Program-made: the position numbers and the translations under genes | In this document: piece after piece, positions 1 through 7,145 of the stretch | Position numbering within the stretch: position 1 is the stretch's first letter | Layout: every line of letters starts with the position of its first letter | The notes under the pieces: model-generated | What the model was told of the DNA's origin: nothing | Seen by the model: only the letters and a program-made list of their open reading frames with translations | The model's database searches: none | From: an uncultured Bacteroides sp. | Lineage (GTDB): Bacteria; Bacteroidota; Bacteroidia; Bacteroidales; Bacteroidaceae | DNA length: 8,460 bases | Direction of reading: 5' to 3' | Assembly (NCBI GenBank): GCA_959606905.1 | Contig: CAUHML010000141.1 | Span: forward strand, 1 to 8,460

Positions 1-248
1 TTGCACTTGTGAATGGTGATGAGGGCTGGGAAGAACTACGTTATAAAGTGGAACATTCTGGTATGGAATACCGTAAGGAAGTATTGAATATTATTGATTC
101 TGTTCCGATAATGAAAGGGCGTGAGGGACAGTTGCAACGTTTGAAAAGAGGAGTGCCCTATCGTTATTTGGAAGAACACTTCTTTCCGCAACTGCGTCGA
201 GCAGGATACATCAAGGTGTATTACCGGATGAAGAATGGAACCGTATAA
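1..248 (+). CDS. OmpA-like / DUF3868-type envelope protein, C-terminal end only (5' partial)
   Basis: The frame is open from base 3 to the TAA at 246-248 and continues off the left edge, so the GTG at 9 is an internal Val codon rather than a start. About 81 residues are visible. The pattern is G-[ED]-x-W-x-x-L-R, a VLxIID helix, then G-V-P-Y-R-Y-L and F-F-P-Q-L-R-R-A-G-Y-I-K-V-Y-Y. I recognise this as the C-terminal peptidoglycan-binding-like OmpA region of the DUF3868/DUF3575 proteins that precede fimbrillin genes in Bacteroides. The family is thought to be an outer-membrane partner of fimbriae; that role is family knowledge, not visible here. The stop lies 43 nt before the pilin start, which supports co-transcription. 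The assignment rests on C-terminal pattern recognition only, so the exact family is less certain than the reality of the gene. Confidence 0.75.
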   Translation, partial: ALVNGDEGWEELRYKVEHSGMEYRKEVLNIIDSVPIMKGREGQLQRLKRGVPYRYLEEHFFPQLRRAGYIKVYYRMKNGTV

Positions 249-291
249 ATCTCAATATATAATAATTTATTTTTTAATCATAAAACGAAAA
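249..291 (+). promoter_or_regulatory. A/T-rich translational leader of the major pilin gene
   Basis: These 43 nt between the upstream stop and the pilin ATG are almost free of G and end in an A-rich run directly before the start codon. No AGGAG-like Shine-Dalgarno sequence and no TTTG/TAnnTTTG promoter pair is visible. In Bacteroides, strong translation is associated with A/T-rich, unstructured leaders, which fits a highly expressed shaft protein. I infer a translation initiation region within an operon rather than a separate promoter. Confidence 0.4.
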
Positions 292-2049
292 ATGAGAAAG
301 AATTATTTTCTAATCGGAGTATTTGCGCTGGCAACAATAACGTTTGCTGCTTGTAGCAGTGAGGGCAAGCTAGGCGAAGAAAGAAGCGATGACAATGGTA
401 ATACCGAAGTCATAGAGGGAGAACCTACTTGGGCGAAGTTTACATTTAAACTGGGCAAAGATGGTGTTGTAGCACGTACAACGGGTGACACACATGAAGG
501 TACTACTACAGAAAAAAACATCAAAAATCTGCGGGCTTATATCTTCAATGAATCCGGTAGCTTTGAAGCAAAGACGGATAATGCTACTGTAGATGAACAT
601 GGCACGGAGCACACTGCTGTATTGAAACTAACTTCCGGTAAAAAGAAAGTGTATGTAGTAGCTAATATGCAGGACGACTGGATTACGTCTACCACTACAA
701 CTACTCAATTTGAAGCTGTTACTTTGACACATTGTACGAAAGCAGGACGTATTGCCCATACCAAAGGTGTAGAAACGGCAGTTGCTGTATCGCGTGTCGG
801 TAATTTTGATAAAATATCCGGTAATGGGAATGCGGCGACCAATGGTTTCCTGATGGCAAACGTATTGAAGGCAACCGAATACACATTATATCCCGGGATT
901 TCTGCTGAGGATTGCTCGAAACCGGCGTATGATAGTTCGGCGGAAATGAAGAAAAACAATCATTTGGAGGTGTTCATATCCCGTGCTGCTGCTAAGTTGC
1001 AGGCTACTTATGCAAATGCGGATGCTTTGATATTGAAAGATAGTGAAAGTAATACATTAGGCAAATTACTTACTCCGACTTTTACGGTTCGTAATCTTCC
1101 GGTTCAGAGCTATATATTTCTGCATAATCATGTTGATGGTTTCCTTACACCGTTTTATACAATGACTAATACTAGCTCTACATTTGCAGATTTCGCTAAA
1201 TATTATGACGAGGTGAATGAGCCTAATTTGGATTTGAAAGCAAGTGCTGACGGGGAAGCTATAGAGTCTATATATTTGCCGGAGAACTCCAATCAGACAC
1301 CGGTAAGGGGAAATACTACTTATGTGTTGGTGAAAGGTGTATTTGCTCCGGTGGCTAATGTGATGATTAATGCTGTTGAAGTGAAAAATGATGGTAGCAA
1401 TCTTAGTATCGAAAATAAATTAGACGGAACTGATTATACTACAGGAGGAAAAGATGTACCGCCATATTTTATTGTCCCGGAATGGGAAAATCAGATTTAT
1501 ACGGCTCCTGCAGACTTTAGTGGAAACTTGGCAAACTATGGCTTGGGCATGATTTTAAAGACTTATTTGAATAAAGCCGGAAAACAGAAATGGTTAAATG
1601 CAGTAGACGAGGGAAGTGCTGTAGACGAAGGTGATATAGAAAATTCTGTAAGTGTATATTATGGAAGCTCATTCTCTACTTCTGAAGGTATTTATTCAGT
1701 TGTTACCATCAAGAAATATTCGCATCCCAAGAATGCACTACCGGGCTATAAGGAAAGTATTGAAGGAACAATACGTATTTTCCAGTACACCGGAGGTACC
1801 TGTTACTATCGTGTGAATGTTGAAGATAATATGGATGGAAAGACGGAAGCCAACAATCTGTTCTATTCGGTAATGCGCAACCGTTTTTACAATGTAAATA
1901 TCTCAAAAATTACTTCAATCGGTTATCCTGATGATGAAGATGTTACCGTGGACCCGACAGATCCCATCAACCAGAAAACGTACATGCAGGCACATATCAC
2001 AGTGGAACCATGGACGAAAGTTGAACAGGATGCAGAACTGGGAATGTAA
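292..2049 (+). CDS. Mfa1-family major fimbrillin (type V pilus shaft subunit), prepilin lipoprotein
   Basis: A 585-residue prepilin. I chose the ATG at 292, not the in-frame ATG at 235. The 292 start gives a clean lipoprotein signal (R-K, a hydrophobic stretch at about 5-18, then F-A-A-C with lipidated Cys21), while the 235 start would overlap the previous gene and put 19 odd residues in front. Strand-rich fimbrillin sequence follows. V-V-A-R62 lies just before the first conserved E-x-x-I-x-x-L-R-x-Y-I-F segment, where an Arg-specific protease would cut to release the N-terminal strand, as Rgp does for P. gingivalis FimA/Mfa1. The C-terminus (about 506-585) has the Mfa1_C signature: R-N-R-F-Y-N-V at 529, an acidic P-T-D-P loop, and V-E-P-W-T-K-V near 571. 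Residues 115-121 are Thr-rich. The anchor gene follows after a hairpin. The family call is strong; that it is the shaft rather than a minor subunit is inferred from gene order. Confidence 0.9.
   Translation: MRKNYFLIGVFALATITFAACSSEGKLGEERSDDNGNTEVIEGEPTWAKFTFKLGKDGVVARTTGDTHEGTTTEKNIKNLRAYIFNESGSFEAKTDNATVDEHGTEHTAVLKLTSGKKKVYVVANMQDDWITSTTTTTQFEAVTLTHCTKAGRIAHTKGVETAVAVSRVGNFDKISGNGNAATNGFLMANVLKATEYTLYPGISAEDCSKPAYDSSAEMKKNNHLEVFISRAAAKLQATYANADALILKDSESNTLGKLLTPTFTVRNLPVQSYIFLHNHVDGFLTPFYTMTNTSSTFADFAKYYDEVNEPNLDLKASADGEAIESIYLPENSNQTPVRGNTTYVLVKGVFAPVANVMINAVEVKNDGSNLSIENKLDGTDYTTGGKDVPPYFIVPEWENQIYTAPADFSGNLANYGLGMILKTYLNKAGKQKWLNAVDEGSAVDEGDIENSVSVYYGSSFSTSEGIYSVVTIKKYSHPKNALPGYKESIEGTIRIFQYTGGTCYYRVNVEDNMDGKTEANNLFYSVMRNRFYNVNISKITSIGYPDDEDVTVDPTDPINQKTYMQAHITVEPWTKVEQDAELGM
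1600..1635 (+). repeat. Two-copy 18-nt imperfect tandem repeat inside the pilin gene
   Basis: Bases 1600-1617 and 1618-1635 align at 13 of 18 positions and encode A-V-D-E-G-S and A-V-D-E-G-D back to back. It is in frame and looks like a small duplication in a surface-exposed acidic loop. It may only be a local expansion of the pilin loop; I see no further copies. Confidence 0.6.
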
Positions 2050-2090
2050 TTGCTATTAGTTTGCCGGTTCATTAAAAATAGATTTTAACG

Positions 2091-2128
2091 GATTCTTTTG
2101 CCGGGGCATTTTCCCCGGTAAAAGAATC
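2091..2128 (+). terminator. Strong stem-loop between major pilin and anchor genes (attenuator or mRNA-stabilising hairpin)
   Basis: Left arm 2091-2106 (GATTCTTTTGCCGGGG) pairs with right arm 2113-2128 (CCCCGGTAAAAGAATC) over 16 bp, including one G-U pair, around the 6-nt loop CATTTT. A further G-U pair (2090/2129) can extend the stem. No long U-run follows (the sequence continues TAAAATCCC), so a complete rho-independent terminator is unlikely. Because A-rich and U-rich arms flank a GC core, it may work as a partial terminator, or protect the 3' end of the pilin message after processing. Either would lower expression of the anchor gene, which starts 27 nt downstream. Confidence 0.75.
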
Positions 2129-2155
2129 TAAAATCCCTCTCAATAACAATTTAAC

Positions 2156-3154
2156 ATGTATAGTACATTTTACCGGAAAAGAAGGATGGTGGCATATATA
2201 TCAATGCTATTATGGCTTATTACAGGATGCGTTAATGAAGATTTTTCCGATTGTCCGCAGGGAAGTTTCCAGGTGGCTTTCGAATATGTTCATCACACGG
2301 ACAATACTTGTCCCGATCGCTTCAACATTGACGTACAGCAAATAGACTTGTATGTATTTGATGCAGCCGGATGTTTTCTGAAATGTATAACTCGTAAAGG
2401 AACGCCTTTCCCGAAAGATTTTCGGGTTGACCCGGAACTTTCTGCCGGTAGCTATACGTTGGTGGCATGGGGAAACTTGACTGATGAAGTGACTTTACAA
2501 CCGGTCTTTATTGCCGGACAAACTACGCTTGAGCAAGCGTTATTATCACTCAACGCAACAGAAGAACGTAGCGTGAACTATAGACTGACTCCTGTTTTTC
2601 ATGCTATGAAACAAGTAGAAGTAAACGATGTGAAGGAACACACTGAAGTTCTTTCACTTATAAAGAATGAGAATCATTTGCATCTGAATGTGAAGTGGTT
2701 TGAAAAAAGCGGAATACCATGTATTCACCGCTGTGCGGATGGTGTGCGTGTCCGTGTGGTTGACCCTAAAGGGGCGACTTATAAATTTGATAATTCTGTA
2801 GTTGCTTCGGGCAATGAATTGACATATTATCCATATCAGGGCACAAATAATGATGCATGGAATCAATTTGCAGGTGTTTTTTCTTTGATGCGTTTGGTGG
2901 AAGGGGAAAAATTGACGCTACTGATAGAACGTTTAATGCAGGACGGCACAATCAAAGAACTCTACCGTTCTGGTTTAGTCGAACTCATCCGGATGCATCC
3001 ATATACCCGTGTACAGTCGGAACTTGACCGGCAGGATGTGTATGAAGTAGAAATATCGCTTATAGATGATCTGGACGGTGACACGGATACTTATATGCAA
3101 ACGGCTGTTACCGTATCAGGGTGGACAATCATATTGCAGGATACGGAAATGTGA
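2156..3154 (+). CDS. Mfa2/FimB-family minor fimbrial subunit (pilus anchor lipoprotein)
   Basis: A 332-residue protein. The ATG at 2156 includes the basic n-region R-K-R-R; an internal ATG at 2186 would lose it, so the first is preferred. The signal peptide ends in the lipobox L-I-T-G-C25 and is followed by N-E-D-F-S-D-C-P, the very typical start of mature Mfa2/FimB proteins, with Cys33 conserved just after the lipid Cys. Two fimbrillin-like beta domains follow: strand I-D-L-Y-V-F-D at 63-69, then S-Y-T-L-V-A-W-G at 99-106, and a C-terminal domain with Y-Y-P-Y at 224-227 and V-S-G-W-T near 320. In P. gingivalis, Mfa2 and FimB sit at the base of the fimbria, tether it to the outer membrane and limit its length. 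I infer the same role here from family and position. There is no Arg-specific site near the mature N-terminus like that in the pilin, as expected for an unprocessed anchor. Confidence 0.88.
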   Translation: MYSTFYRKRRMVAYISMLLWLITGCVNEDFSDCPQGSFQVAFEYVHHTDNTCPDRFNIDVQQIDLYVFDAAGCFLKCITRKGTPFPKDFRVDPELSAGSYTLVAWGNLTDEVTLQPVFIAGQTTLEQALLSLNATEERSVNYRLTPVFHAMKQVEVNDVKEHTEVLSLIKNENHLHLNVKWFEKSGIPCIHRCADGVRVRVVDPKGATYKFDNSVVASGNELTYYPYQGTNNDAWNQFAGVFSLMRLVEGEKLTLLIERLMQDGTIKELYRSGLVELIRMHPYTRVQSELDRQDVYEVEISLIDDLDGDTDTYMQTAVTVSGWTIILQDTEM

Positions 3155-3176
3155 TACTTTATAATTGAATGAGAGA

Positions 3177-5156
3177 ATGAGACTGAAATTAGTTTATATA
3201 TATAGCTTCGTTGTGACATTATTATATCTACTCACTGCTTGTACTGACGGAACAGAAGCATCTTCCGATAGTAATGGTCAGGGAGAAGGGAAGGAAATCC
3301 CTGTCAGTATCATGCCTAAGCTTGTTGCAGGGGATGAAAATGAGGTATCACAATTGCGTGTTATCATTTTCTCGACACGCACTTCCAATCCTTACGGGCC
3401 TAAAGTTTTAGTCAGCAATCAATTGATAGATATAAATGAAGATTATGTTGCCATTACCTATATAGGATACAATGATATTTATGTGATAGGAAATGAACCA
3501 GTAGATCTTTCGGGAATAAACAGCCCTGAAGAATTGAAAAGTATTCAGATGAATTCGGAAAGTAACTTGAATGCTTCAAGATTTGTGTTTTTCCGGCAGT
3601 TGCTTAATGTGAATGTGCGAAGTAAAAATGAGATATATACAGAGGGGGTGTCTGTGCCTGTATCTAAACTGGAGATAAAGTTGCAACGTGTGATTGCCAA
3701 ACTAAGTGTTAAGTTCGACCTAAGTACGGAGATTTGTGAAAACGGAAATCCCACGGGCGAATATGTCAACTTTGAATCTATGGAGCTGCTTCGTATACCG
3801 AAATATAGTTATTTGGTTGCCGGTAAGTACAAGATAGAAGAAGGTTTTCTAGATAACCGTATGTTTTCATTGAGAAATAGCAGCACGGAACAAAATCATT
3901 TCACATGGTCGTCCGGTGAAATCTATTTGCCGGAATATTTACCGACAGATAAAGATTATAGAATGGTATTGCGTATTAAAGGAACCTCTAGAGGAATTAC
4001 CCGGGTATATACTCTACCGATTGGTGACGCTCTGAATTCTATTGATTCACATTCTACAGAATGGAATATAACCCGCAACAGACATTACAGTTTGAATGTT
4101 AAAGCAATAACCGGTTATGGGGAAGAGTCTCTCGAGATGAAATCCAACGTTTCCGGATGGTCGGAAATCAATGTCCCAATTGAAATAACGGGAGCTAGTT
4201 TTCTTGCTGTCAACAAAAAGACGGTTGAAGTAAAATCGCTACGCTTTTACTCATACGTGCGTTTTGCCTGTAATGCTCCGGTCGAAGTGACACTCCCCAC
4301 TGGGGTGACAATCGGTAATCAACTACAAATGACAATAGAATATGATGATGCAAATAAGAAGAGCGGACGTGTCGGATTCAGGCGTGGAAACTGGAATACG
4401 GGTAATAATATTACCTATGTAACTAAATTGAAATCAGGTACTGCGTCTGTTGAACTTAATCTACAACTTTATGCCTCGGAAACGAATCGTAGTGAAAAAG
4501 ATCCTGTTACTTGGGCTGAAGCCATGGGGTATTGGGAAGAAGCGACTTGGATGCGTGTCGGCATTTATAATGAGGAGTTTTATAAAAGAGCCACTAAGGA
4601 AACTGGATGTAGGGCGTATTATCCTGAAGGGGTAAGTGCAAATGATGCAACAAGAGGAAAAGGATGCTGGAGATTAGCTACCATACGTGAAAATCAGGCG
4701 ATTAATTCAGGTCAGTCATGGTGTATAGAAGAACATGATACAAATGCCAGAAAGGCGTATATAAGTTACGGATTCAATAACCTCATAGACAATTATAAAG
4801 AGGAAAAATATCTCTATAACTGTACTCTTGATGTCCGTCCCCCTGAAGTTTCAGACTTTATTGTTTCAAGTACGGATGTTCCTAATGTTACGAAAGAAAA
4901 CGCATCTTCTGTATGTGCAAATTTAGGTGGTACTTGGCGGTTGCCCACAGGAAAAGAAATGAATTATGTTTTCTTGAATGCCGGAACCAACGGACTTCCC
5001 AATAATTTCTTCTCGGACAGCTATTGGGGAAAGAATGATGATGGCACATTTATAGTAGCCACTATGAGCGATCCGGATGGAAGTGATACGACTGATGGAC
5101 TGCGGAATCAGAAACATACGGTACGTTGTGTGAAACTACGTTATCCCTCTCTTTGA
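3177..5156 (+). CDS. Fimbrillin-like lipoprotein with Cys-rich FISUMP/DUF1566-like C-terminus (candidate tip/accessory pilin)
   Basis: I start at ATG 3177 (659 residues) rather than the in-frame TTG at 3165, because M-R-L-K followed by a hydrophobic run ending in L-L-T-A-C22 is a complete lipoprotein signal; it starts 22 nt after the anchor stop. Residues about 40-335 are fimbrillin-like: Q-L-R-V-I-I-F at 59-65 and the C-terminal pilin pattern R-N-R-H-Y-S-L-N-V near 300, then V-S-G-W-S. About 335-435 looks like an extra beta-sandwich. About 440-655 is a separate domain with Cys478, 497, 516, 549, 580 and 651, and the motifs C-W-R-L-A-T (497) and T-W-R-L-P-T (586), ending Y-W-G ... H-T-V-R-C-V-K. 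This resembles the FISUMP/DUF1566 C-type-lectin-like group found on Bacteroidetes surface proteins. Such a large C-terminal domain would suit a tip adhesin, since it should hinder further subunit addition. The tip role and any ligand are inference. Confidence 0.8.
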   Translation: MRLKLVYIYSFVVTLLYLLTACTDGTEASSDSNGQGEGKEIPVSIMPKLVAGDENEVSQLRVIIFSTRTSNPYGPKVLVSNQLIDINEDYVAITYIGYNDIYVIGNEPVDLSGINSPEELKSIQMNSESNLNASRFVFFRQLLNVNVRSKNEIYTEGVSVPVSKLEIKLQRVIAKLSVKFDLSTEICENGNPTGEYVNFESMELLRIPKYSYLVAGKYKIEEGFLDNRMFSLRNSSTEQNHFTWSSGEIYLPEYLPTDKDYRMVLRIKGTSRGITRVYTLPIGDALNSIDSHSTEWNITRNRHYSLNVKAITGYGEESLEMKSNVSGWSEINVPIEITGASFLAVNKKTVEVKSLRFYSYVRFACNAPVEVTLPTGVTIGNQLQMTIEYDDANKKSGRVGFRRGNWNTGNNITYVTKLKSGTASVELNLQLYASETNRSEKDPVTWAEAMGYWEEATWMRVGIYNEEFYKRATKETGCRAYYPEGVSANDATRGKGCWRLATIRENQAINSGQSWCIEEHDTNARKAYISYGFNNLIDNYKEEKYLYNCTLDVRPPEVSDFIVSSTDVPNVTKENASSVCANLGGTWRLPTGKEMNYVFLNAGTNGLPNNFFSDSYWGKNDDGTFIVATMSDPDGSDTTDGLRNQKHTVRCVKLRYPSL

Positions 5157-5171
5157 TAAAAAAGTACAGAT

Positions 5172-6779
5172 ATGATAGTAAAAAAGAAATATATTCAATT
5201 ACTCCTGTTTGTATTGCTTTTCTCTTTTGGAGCTTGCAATAGTGATGAAATGTCGGAGAACAACGATCCGAGAGATGTACAGGAACAAATGGTTTTGAGG
5301 CTGAGCGTACAACAAGAATCTGTTATACATACGCGGGGGATAGTTGTTCCTGCCGATGAAGCGAAGGTGGAAAGTATGGACTTCCTAATATTCGACCATA
5401 AGGGAGATCTTGTTTATCATCAGCACCCTGATTTGGAATGGACTGGGAATGAATATAAGACGACGGTGAACATATCTTCAGCCACAGGAGAACATACATT
5501 GTATCTGATAGCCAATTATCCGATGGAGGAAGGGACAATACATACTTTGCAGGAGTTGGAAAATAAGATATGCACAAGTACGGAAGCACTTGTAAAACCG
5601 CCTTTTGTAATGGCTACCAGACGCATAACTCTTTCATCACTCAATATGATGAATATTCGTAATGCCATGGAAAGTGACGGCAGTAATGGTTTCAGTTTAA
5701 AACGGAATGTGGCGAAATTCAGTGTGGAAGTAACAGCCGGCAATTTTAAATTGATTTCAATAGATTGGTTGGGTTGTCCTGTATCAGCTTCAGTATTGGC
5801 AGACGTGGATTATATCAGTCCTTCTACTTTGTCTGTCAGTAATCTTGCTCCTTTGTCAACTCCTATTTATCTGTATCAGATTCGGAATATGGGTTTGGAT
5901 GCTCATAAGGGATTTCATATTGTTGTACGTGGAAAATATAAAGCAACGGATGGGACAGAAAGGGAGGGATACTATAAACTCCGTCTGTGTACAAAAGACA
6001 AAGTTCCGTTGACTTCAATTACAGGCAATGATTACTATAAACTGACTATCGGGAGTGTTAAGGGATTTGGTGCTAATTCATTCGAGAATGCGGAGAAAAA
6101 TGGATTTACTAATGATATGGAAGCATACATATTATTAGAGTATAACGGTACGTATGATTATAAGGAGAATTATTTATGGAATGGTTATCAGATGGGATTT
6201 GAAAATTCCCATTGGATTATATACAGTAATGAAACCTTGAATTCTTTTGTGTTAGGCCATTTCTACCGGTGCATCCGGGATGAATCATTGGAGAGTTACA
6301 CTACGTTTGACCCGGATTACCCCAATCTTCAACGTAGATTGATAACAGTGAAAGCAAACGGGACAGAAATAACAGGGGAGACAGTTTGTAATGATACTCC
6401 TGATAATCCTGTTGAGATGGACTTATGTTTCACGGAACCGAGTGAAAAAGCAGGTACGGAATACTCTTTTACGAGTATTATCCAATATGGAGTCCTACAA
6501 AAAACGGTGACTGTTGAACGCTATCCCTCTATTGGCCAGTCATATACAGTGCTTCCCATGCCATATACGCATTATGGGGAAGTCGTTGGTTTATCTGATT
6601 GGATTGGGATAGCTGAACAGCGACATGAAGGAGCCATTCTTCACCCCCTGTTAGACTCTGTTAATGATTATATTTTTGTCCATATAAAGGAAAATAATAC
6701 AGGTAATGCGCGTGAAGGAAAAGTGCGTCTGTTTGGCAGAAATGGGTATTTCGAACTTCGGATACGTCAGGAAGGATAA
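5172..6779 (+). CDS. Fimbrillin-like lipoprotein with BACON-like C-terminal domain (candidate accessory/tip pilin)
   Basis: A 535-residue protein starting 15 nt after the previous stop. Its signal peptide is K-K-K, a hydrophobic run at 8-19, then G-A-C22 followed by N-S-D-E, an acidic stretch after the lipid Cys of the kind linked to surface export in Bacteroidetes. Fimbrillin-like region about 37-300: H-T-R55-G precedes the first domain strand (possible Arg-protease site), then M-D-F-L-I-F-D at 69-75, H-T-L-Y-L-I-A-N at 108-115, and the closing D-Y-Y-K-L-T-I-G-S-V-K-G-F-G at 287-300. About 310-535 is extra. The last 70 residues (V-N-D-Y-I-F-V ... N-N-T-G-N-A-R-E-G-K-V ... I-R-Q-E-G) match the BACON/Ig-like pattern, often associated with carbohydrate or mucin contact. 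The part before it (about 310-460) is strand-rich and I do not recognise it. It is probably an accessory or tip subunit of the same pilus; binding specificity is unknown. Confidence 0.78.
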   Translation: MIVKKKYIQLLLFVLLFSFGACNSDEMSENNDPRDVQEQMVLRLSVQQESVIHTRGIVVPADEAKVESMDFLIFDHKGDLVYHQHPDLEWTGNEYKTTVNISSATGEHTLYLIANYPMEEGTIHTLQELENKICTSTEALVKPPFVMATRRITLSSLNMMNIRNAMESDGSNGFSLKRNVAKFSVEVTAGNFKLISIDWLGCPVSASVLADVDYISPSTLSVSNLAPLSTPIYLYQIRNMGLDAHKGFHIVVRGKYKATDGTEREGYYKLRLCTKDKVPLTSITGNDYYKLTIGSVKGFGANSFENAEKNGFTNDMEAYILLEYNGTYDYKENYLWNGYQMGFENSHWIIYSNETLNSFVLGHFYRCIRDESLESYTTFDPDYPNLQRRLITVKANGTEITGETVCNDTPDNPVEMDLCFTEPSEKAGTEYSFTSIIQYGVLQKTVTVERYPSIGQSYTVLPMPYTHYGEVVGLSDWIGIAEQRHEGAILHPLLDSVNDYIFVHIKENNTGNAREGKVRLFGRNGYFELRIRQEG

Positions 6780-6800
6780 TGCAAATAGTGTTAAGAATGA

Positions 6801-6806
6801 AAGGAG
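6801..6806 (+). promoter_or_regulatory. Shine-Dalgarno that decides the start of the small Cys-rich gene
   Basis: AAGGAG lies 8 nt before the ATG at 6815 but only 2 nt before the ATG at 6809, and downstream of the ATGs at 6779 and 6797. It therefore supports 6815 as the start. A textbook Shine-Dalgarno is uncommon in Bacteroides and no other gene in this window has one. Confidence 0.6.
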
Positions 6807-6814
6807 ATATGAGG

Positions 6815-7141
6815 ATGAATATATTAAACGATATTTTGGAAAAAGAAGGTGATAATCGAGGCTTTGTTTATTTGTATTATCTAGAGGATTCATGGAAAGC
6901 ATTCGGATATTCTGCTTTTTGTCTGTCTTTACTTTATCCGGGGATGAAAATCGTGAAATGTGATAATCCGGATATTATATGCTTTTGTATGTGTATATCG
7001 GATGACTGTCTGATAGAAATATTCGAGATGAGCCGGATATATGTCGGGAATGAATGTATAGAAATGAAAGTGCCGGAAAGGATTTGTGGTGGAGAAAACG
7101 AGTATGTCAAATGGTGTAATGAATTGTGCTTGAACTTGTAG
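6815..7141 (+). CDS. Small Cys-rich cytoplasmic protein of unknown function
   Basis: I do not recognise a defined function. With the ATG at 6815, favoured by the AAGGAG 8 nt upstream, the product is 108 residues; the in-frame ATG at 6779 (120 residues) would overlap the previous stop as TAATG. It has no signal peptide and no membrane helix, unlike every other complete gene here. It starts M-N-I-L-N-D-I-L-E-K-E-G-D-N, then V-Y-L-Y-Y-L-E-D-S-W-K-A-F-G-Y-S-A-F. This layout is familiar from small Bacteroides proteins and is loosely like the L-F-x-x-G-D-F-Y-E-x-F-x-x-D-A segment of MutS domain I, but the mismatch-reading F-x-E is replaced by S-W-K. There are ten Cys, including I-C-F-C-M-C at about residues 55-60. 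That many Cys in a reducing compartment could mean metal binding or redox sensing, but no clean zinc-finger spacing is seen. It lies 35 nt after one gene and 4 nt before the next, so it is operonic. Confidence 0.7.
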   Translation: MNILNDILEKEGDNRGFVYLYYLEDSWKAFGYSAFCLSLLYPGMKIVKCDNPDIICFCMCISDDCLIEIFEMSRIYVGNECIEMKVPERICGGENEYVKWCNELCLNL

Positions 7142-7145
7142 AATT

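Noticed and set aside
235..291. Upstream in-frame ATG for the major pilin
   Set aside because: It overlaps the preceding gene's end and would bury the lipoprotein signal behind 19 residues. The ATG at 292 gives a standard signal peptide.
249..291. Invertible promoter or phase-variation inverted repeats before the pilin gene
   Set aside because: No flanking inverted repeats or recombinase gene are visible, and the gap is only 43 nt.
303..959. Minus-strand ORFs opposite the pilin gene
   Set aside because: They are short, overlap each other and a well-supported coding gene, and show no recognisable domain; shadows of the real frame. The same holds for the other minus-strand ORFs across the window.
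3165..3176. TTG start for the Cys-rich subunit
   Set aside because: The ATG at 3177 is in frame, is a more common start codon and gives a complete basic-hydrophobic-lipobox signal.
4450..4635. 61-residue + strand ORF inside the Cys-rich subunit gene
   Set aside because: It is entirely within a better-supported frame, with no start signal or domain of its own.
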